DNA of 64,000 nt, taken from Pontiella sulfatireligans. Lineage in GTDB: Bacteria > Verrucomicrobiota > Kiritimatiellia > Kiritimatiellales > Pontiellaceae. This document shows, one piece after another, positions 61,534 through 64,000 of the stretch (positions are counted from its first letter, which is position 1; the number at the start of each line of letters is the position of its first letter). The notes beneath the pieces are model-generated. The model did no database searches, was not told the origin of the DNA, and saw nothing but the letters and a program-made list of their open reading frames with translations. The translations under genes and the position numbers were made by a program. The stretch is from positions 682,001-746,000 of the forward strand of contig NZ_CAAHFH010000002.1 of the NCBI RefSeq assembly GCF_900890705.1. The letters run 5' to 3'.

Positions 61534-64000
61534 TTAGAAGCGCTGCATCAGCTTGCCGCTGATAATGTATGCTTCGTAGTTGTCGCCAAAGACACCATCG
61601 ACATCCACGCCGAGTTCAAATGAATCAGATGCAAACTTAGAGAAGCGCACTCCAGCCCCGAACTTGAACAAATCCTCTTCACGGGCCTGAAGATCCACGC
61701 CAATCTTATTCACCCCGCCCACCATCCTATAGCTGGGATCATCCATGTCGTCGTTGAATTCATGCAGCCAATGGGCACGGATTTCAGGCTGGAATTCCAT
61801 CTCAATATTGAGTGCATCAAAGTTATGGATGGTTGAAAGCGTCGCACCGACCGAACTCAGGTAGGACCATTGGTCGTATGAATCCCATTTTTTCTGCGGG
61901 AAGCCCTGCGAGGAGCGCTCGGTATAGCTGTCACGATCATAATAGGTCGTCAGCAGCGAGGCCTCAGGCGTGAACAAGAGGGTGTCATTAAACATCGCGA
62001 ATCCAAGACCGCCGCCAATATACATACTGACCGCCCGGGCTTTGTAATTTGCCTTATATCCTATGGTGCGGATGCTGTCAGTATCCACATCGCTGAAGGC
62101 ATAGTTCACATTCAAATCAACATAAGCCCTCTCGCCGTTGATCGCGGCATAGGCCACGCCGTGGGCCGTGTCCGCCTCGCCATCGTTATCATCGTCCCCA
62201 TTCACCTTGGTATGGGCATAACCGCCGCCCAAGCCGAGCAGGAGGTTGTTGAAACGCTTGTCTGCGCCAACCACCGCACCCCCCAGAGTGGTGTCATAGC
62301 CTGAGTGACCGCCGGTGCCTTGCTGCTTCATGCGCGAACCATAGCCACGACCCCAAATTTGATAGGTGGCCGGAATTTCCACGTCATCGGCAGATGGTTT
62401 TGGCAAGAGGCCCTCAAACCAGTCGCGGAAAGCACCGTATTCCTTGGCGTCCTGACCTGCCGTGCTCGCGACATACGGCTTTTCAACGCTACCCGGATCA
62501 CCCTTTATGCTCGGTTTCGGAGCGGCATCATCCACGCGGCGGGCCGTTCCCTTTGCATCCCAAGTCGGCAGATGATCGTTAATCCAAGCCTTTGTATCCT
62601 CATACCAAAATTCCGGCCCCGCCGCTCCTTCAGGCGAATGGGCGCCAGCGCCACCCCAGTTCTTGTAGCGCAGATAGCTGCGCGAGCGGTCCTTGATCTG
62701 ATCGGTAAATACCGACTGCAAGCCAATCAGCGCATTCGCCATCTCCGGCGTGCGCACATAGGCTGTTTTTAGATTATAATCCGCTTCCGTCTCCGACATT
62801 CCTTTAAGCAATGCATACGCATCGCCTTCCTTGTCGAGAACCAGCGTCAAATCATTAACCGCCTTTCCATAGTTGGACTTGTCGTCTTCGCTAACGCCTA
62901 ATGCATCATTGAGGTCCGAAGTTCCATAGATCGCGTTCAAATATGCATCATCAACAACCAGCACATCCCCGATCCCTTCCAGCCAGTTCCCTCCGGATCC
63001 AACATATTCAACATCACCAAGCAGTATCGATGAAGCCAGATTCGAGGAGGTCGACTCAGCCAGTGTAAACGAATGGCCAACAGCAATTGCGTTATCCCCA
63101 CCATTAATGGTCCATTTAACACCCTCGTTGAAAGTCATGGTCTCGCCCTGGATGACGCCGTTTTTCGTTCCGTCATACACGGTCGTAAACTCAGCGCCGG
63201 ACTCGGCCACCGTGTCGCCGCCAACCACAACCTTGCCCAATCCAAGGTTGACCTTGCCCCCATCCCTAACAGAAAAATCATCAGAAATATTCAGCTGAGC
63301 ACTAGCCGCTTCCAGCTGGTACATATTTCCACCTGCAACTGAGAGGTCGGAGCCATCAATATTCATTTCACCGCCAGCAATGTAAATGTTGTTGATGGTG
63401 TGGTTGGTATTGAACGCCAGGTTCGCAATACCAGCGTATTGCTCAAGTCTATCGATTGCCATGCCGTTGTTGGTAACGTTCAACGTGTTCACAGTGCTTC
63501 CGTCAAACCGAAGCTGCGTTAACCTAGCGTTGGTTGCATCAACATTGTTGATACCCGAACCATCAAACATCAATTGGTCAAATTGGCCACCTGTGATCGA
63601 CGCCTGATTCAGGCCAGAACCACTAAAGAGCAGATTGTCAAACGACCCCGTTGAAATGTTGAGCACGTTGTTTCCGCTAAACTCAGCCGTTGAAAATGAA
63701 CCGCCAGCAATATTAATAGCATTTGTACCGGAAGCACTAGATTCAAGCAATACCCCACGACCGCCGAACGTGCCGTTGCTGACTGTAAGAGCAACATCGG
63801 AAAATCTTGCCGCATAGCCGTCATTACCTGCTACACCATTGGCCACTCCACCCAAGCCCCCAGAAAATATGCCATCATGAATAGTTACGGTAGCAACGCT
63901 AGCCTGGAAACCATCACCACCATCTGCCGAGGCCACACCGCCGGAAGTGTTATCCGCAACTCCTCCATCTCCCCCGGTAAAGGTCCCACCATCGACATTT
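61534..64000 (-). CDS. Autotransporter, C-terminal part (5' end outside window)
   Basis: About 820 residues are seen and the frame is open to the window edge, so the start is not visible. The passenger has imperfect repeats rich in Gly, Asn and Thr (TVSNGTFGGRG, TIHDGIFSGGLGG, NVDGGTFTGGDG) followed by beta-helix-type rungs (NINIAGGSFSTAEF-like, NNVDATNARLTQLRFDGSTV). The last 270 residues are an autotransporter beta-domain (WGRGYGSRMKQQG, GAVVGADKRFNNLLLGLGGG, ending AYIISGKLMQRF with terminal Phe). Secreted to the surface (type V). Adhesion or binding is likely but not shown. Confidence 0.85.
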   Translation of the reverse strand, partial: NVDGGTFTGGDGGVADNTSGGVASADGGDGFQASVATVTIHDGIFSGGLGGVANGVAGNDGYAARFSDVALTVSNGTFGGRGVLLESSASGTNAINIAGGSFSTAEFSGNNVLNISTGSFDNLLFSGSGLNQASITGGQFDQLMFDGSGINNVDATNARLTQLRFDGSTVNTLNVTNNGMAIDRLEQYAGIANLAFNTNHTINNIYIAGGEMNIDGSDLSVAGGNMYQLEAASAQLNISDDFSVRDGGKVNLGLGKVVVGGDTVAESGAEFTTVYDGTKNGVIQGETMTFNEGVKWTINGGDNAIAVGHSFTLAESTSSNLASSILLGDVEYVGSGGNWLEGIGDVLVVDDAYLNAIYGTSDLNDALGVSEDDKSNYGKAVNDLTLVLDKEGDAYALLKGMSETEADYNLKTAYVRTPEMANALIGLQSVFTDQIKDRSRSYLRYKNWGGAGAHSPEGAAGPEFWYEDTKAWINDHLPTWDAKGTARRVDDAAPKPSIKGDPGSVEKPYVASTAGQDAKEYGAFRDWFEGLLPKPSADDVEIPATYQIWGRGYGSRMKQQGTGGHSGYDTTLGGAVVGADKRFNNLLLGLGGGYAHTKVNGDDDNDGEADTAHGVAYAAINGERAYVDLNVNYAFSDVDTDSIRTIGYKANYKARAVSMYIGGGLGFAMFNDTLLFTPEASLLTTYYDRDSYTERSSQGFPQKKWDSYDQWSYLSSVGATLSTIHNFDALNIEMEFQPEIRAHWLHEFNDDMDDPSYRMVGGVNKIGVDLQAREEDLFKFGAGVRFSKFASDSFELGVDVDGVFGDNYEAYIISGKLMQRF

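Overview
The window is a bacterial chromosome segment of moderate-to-high GC. The visible traits are KdsA/KdsB (Kdo of lipopolysaccharide), an OprB-like porin, an autotransporter with a C-terminal beta-barrel, sigma-54 (RpoN) with an enhancer-binding activator, Swi2/Snf2 RapA, and isoleucine precursor made by citramalate synthase. Together with spacers full of iterated word-like repeats and palindromes, they point to a Gram-negative member of the PVC group, most likely Kiritimatiellota (Pontiella-like). The phylum is inferred from gene content and style; no rRNA is present to confirm it.

Layout. 1-1.2 kb: 3' end of pyruvate kinase, then an ABC transporter gene cut off after about 45 codons by AT-rich DNA carrying an unknown gene. 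1.2-11.6 kb: MYG1-family protein, DEAD-box helicase, VF530-like protein, NudC, PhnA-like protein, a PAS histidine kinase and RapA, with repeat-rich spacers. 11.6-18.4 kb: a sugar-alcohol locus on the minus strand (fructokinase, NCS1-type permease, mannitol 2-dehydrogenase, porin) with a divergent GntR/LacI-type regulator and a candidate operator between them. 18.4-22 kb: PAS-SpoIIE phosphatase, CE1-like esterase, a TPR protein and an ISAs1 transposase relic. 22-26.2 kb: rpmH-rnpA-yidD-yidC without dnaA, then rpoN. 26.4-31.6 kb: MBL hydrolase, glycosyltransferase, lipA, valS. 31.7-38.9 kb: a PIN toxin-antitoxin pair, then cimA, an orphan nucleotidyltransferase, lysC, hom and divergent serC, i.e. 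aspartate-family, isoleucine and serine synthesis.

39-44.4 kb: tRNA-Arg(CCG), small unknown genes, a nitroreductase, QueG, a REP-associated tyrosine transposase between two copies of its palindrome, a Phd/RelE-like pair and a VapC remnant. 44.4-48.2 kb: dCMP deaminase, a DUF3108 protein, and kdsB and kdsA split by a second Y1 transposase bracketed by hairpin arrays; the last residues of KdsB are encoded by one of these repeats. 48.2-52 kb: a broken polysaccharide chain-length gene, an NSS sodium symporter, infA and a decayed acetyl-CoA synthetase gene. 52-64 kb: a PilT-type ATPase with an unusual C-terminal extension, a hybrid histidine kinase, Nfu, a DUF368 membrane protein, a GAF/AAA+/Fis sigma-54 activator, prmC, a secreted protein and a large autotransporter that runs off the window.

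Most of the DNA is ordinary housekeeping genes in short operons. The unusual material is in the spacers: several families of short iterated words and perfect palindromes, two different Y1 transposase/hairpin systems, and at least five decayed genes (ABC transporter, ISAs1 transposase, VapC, Wzz-like, acs).
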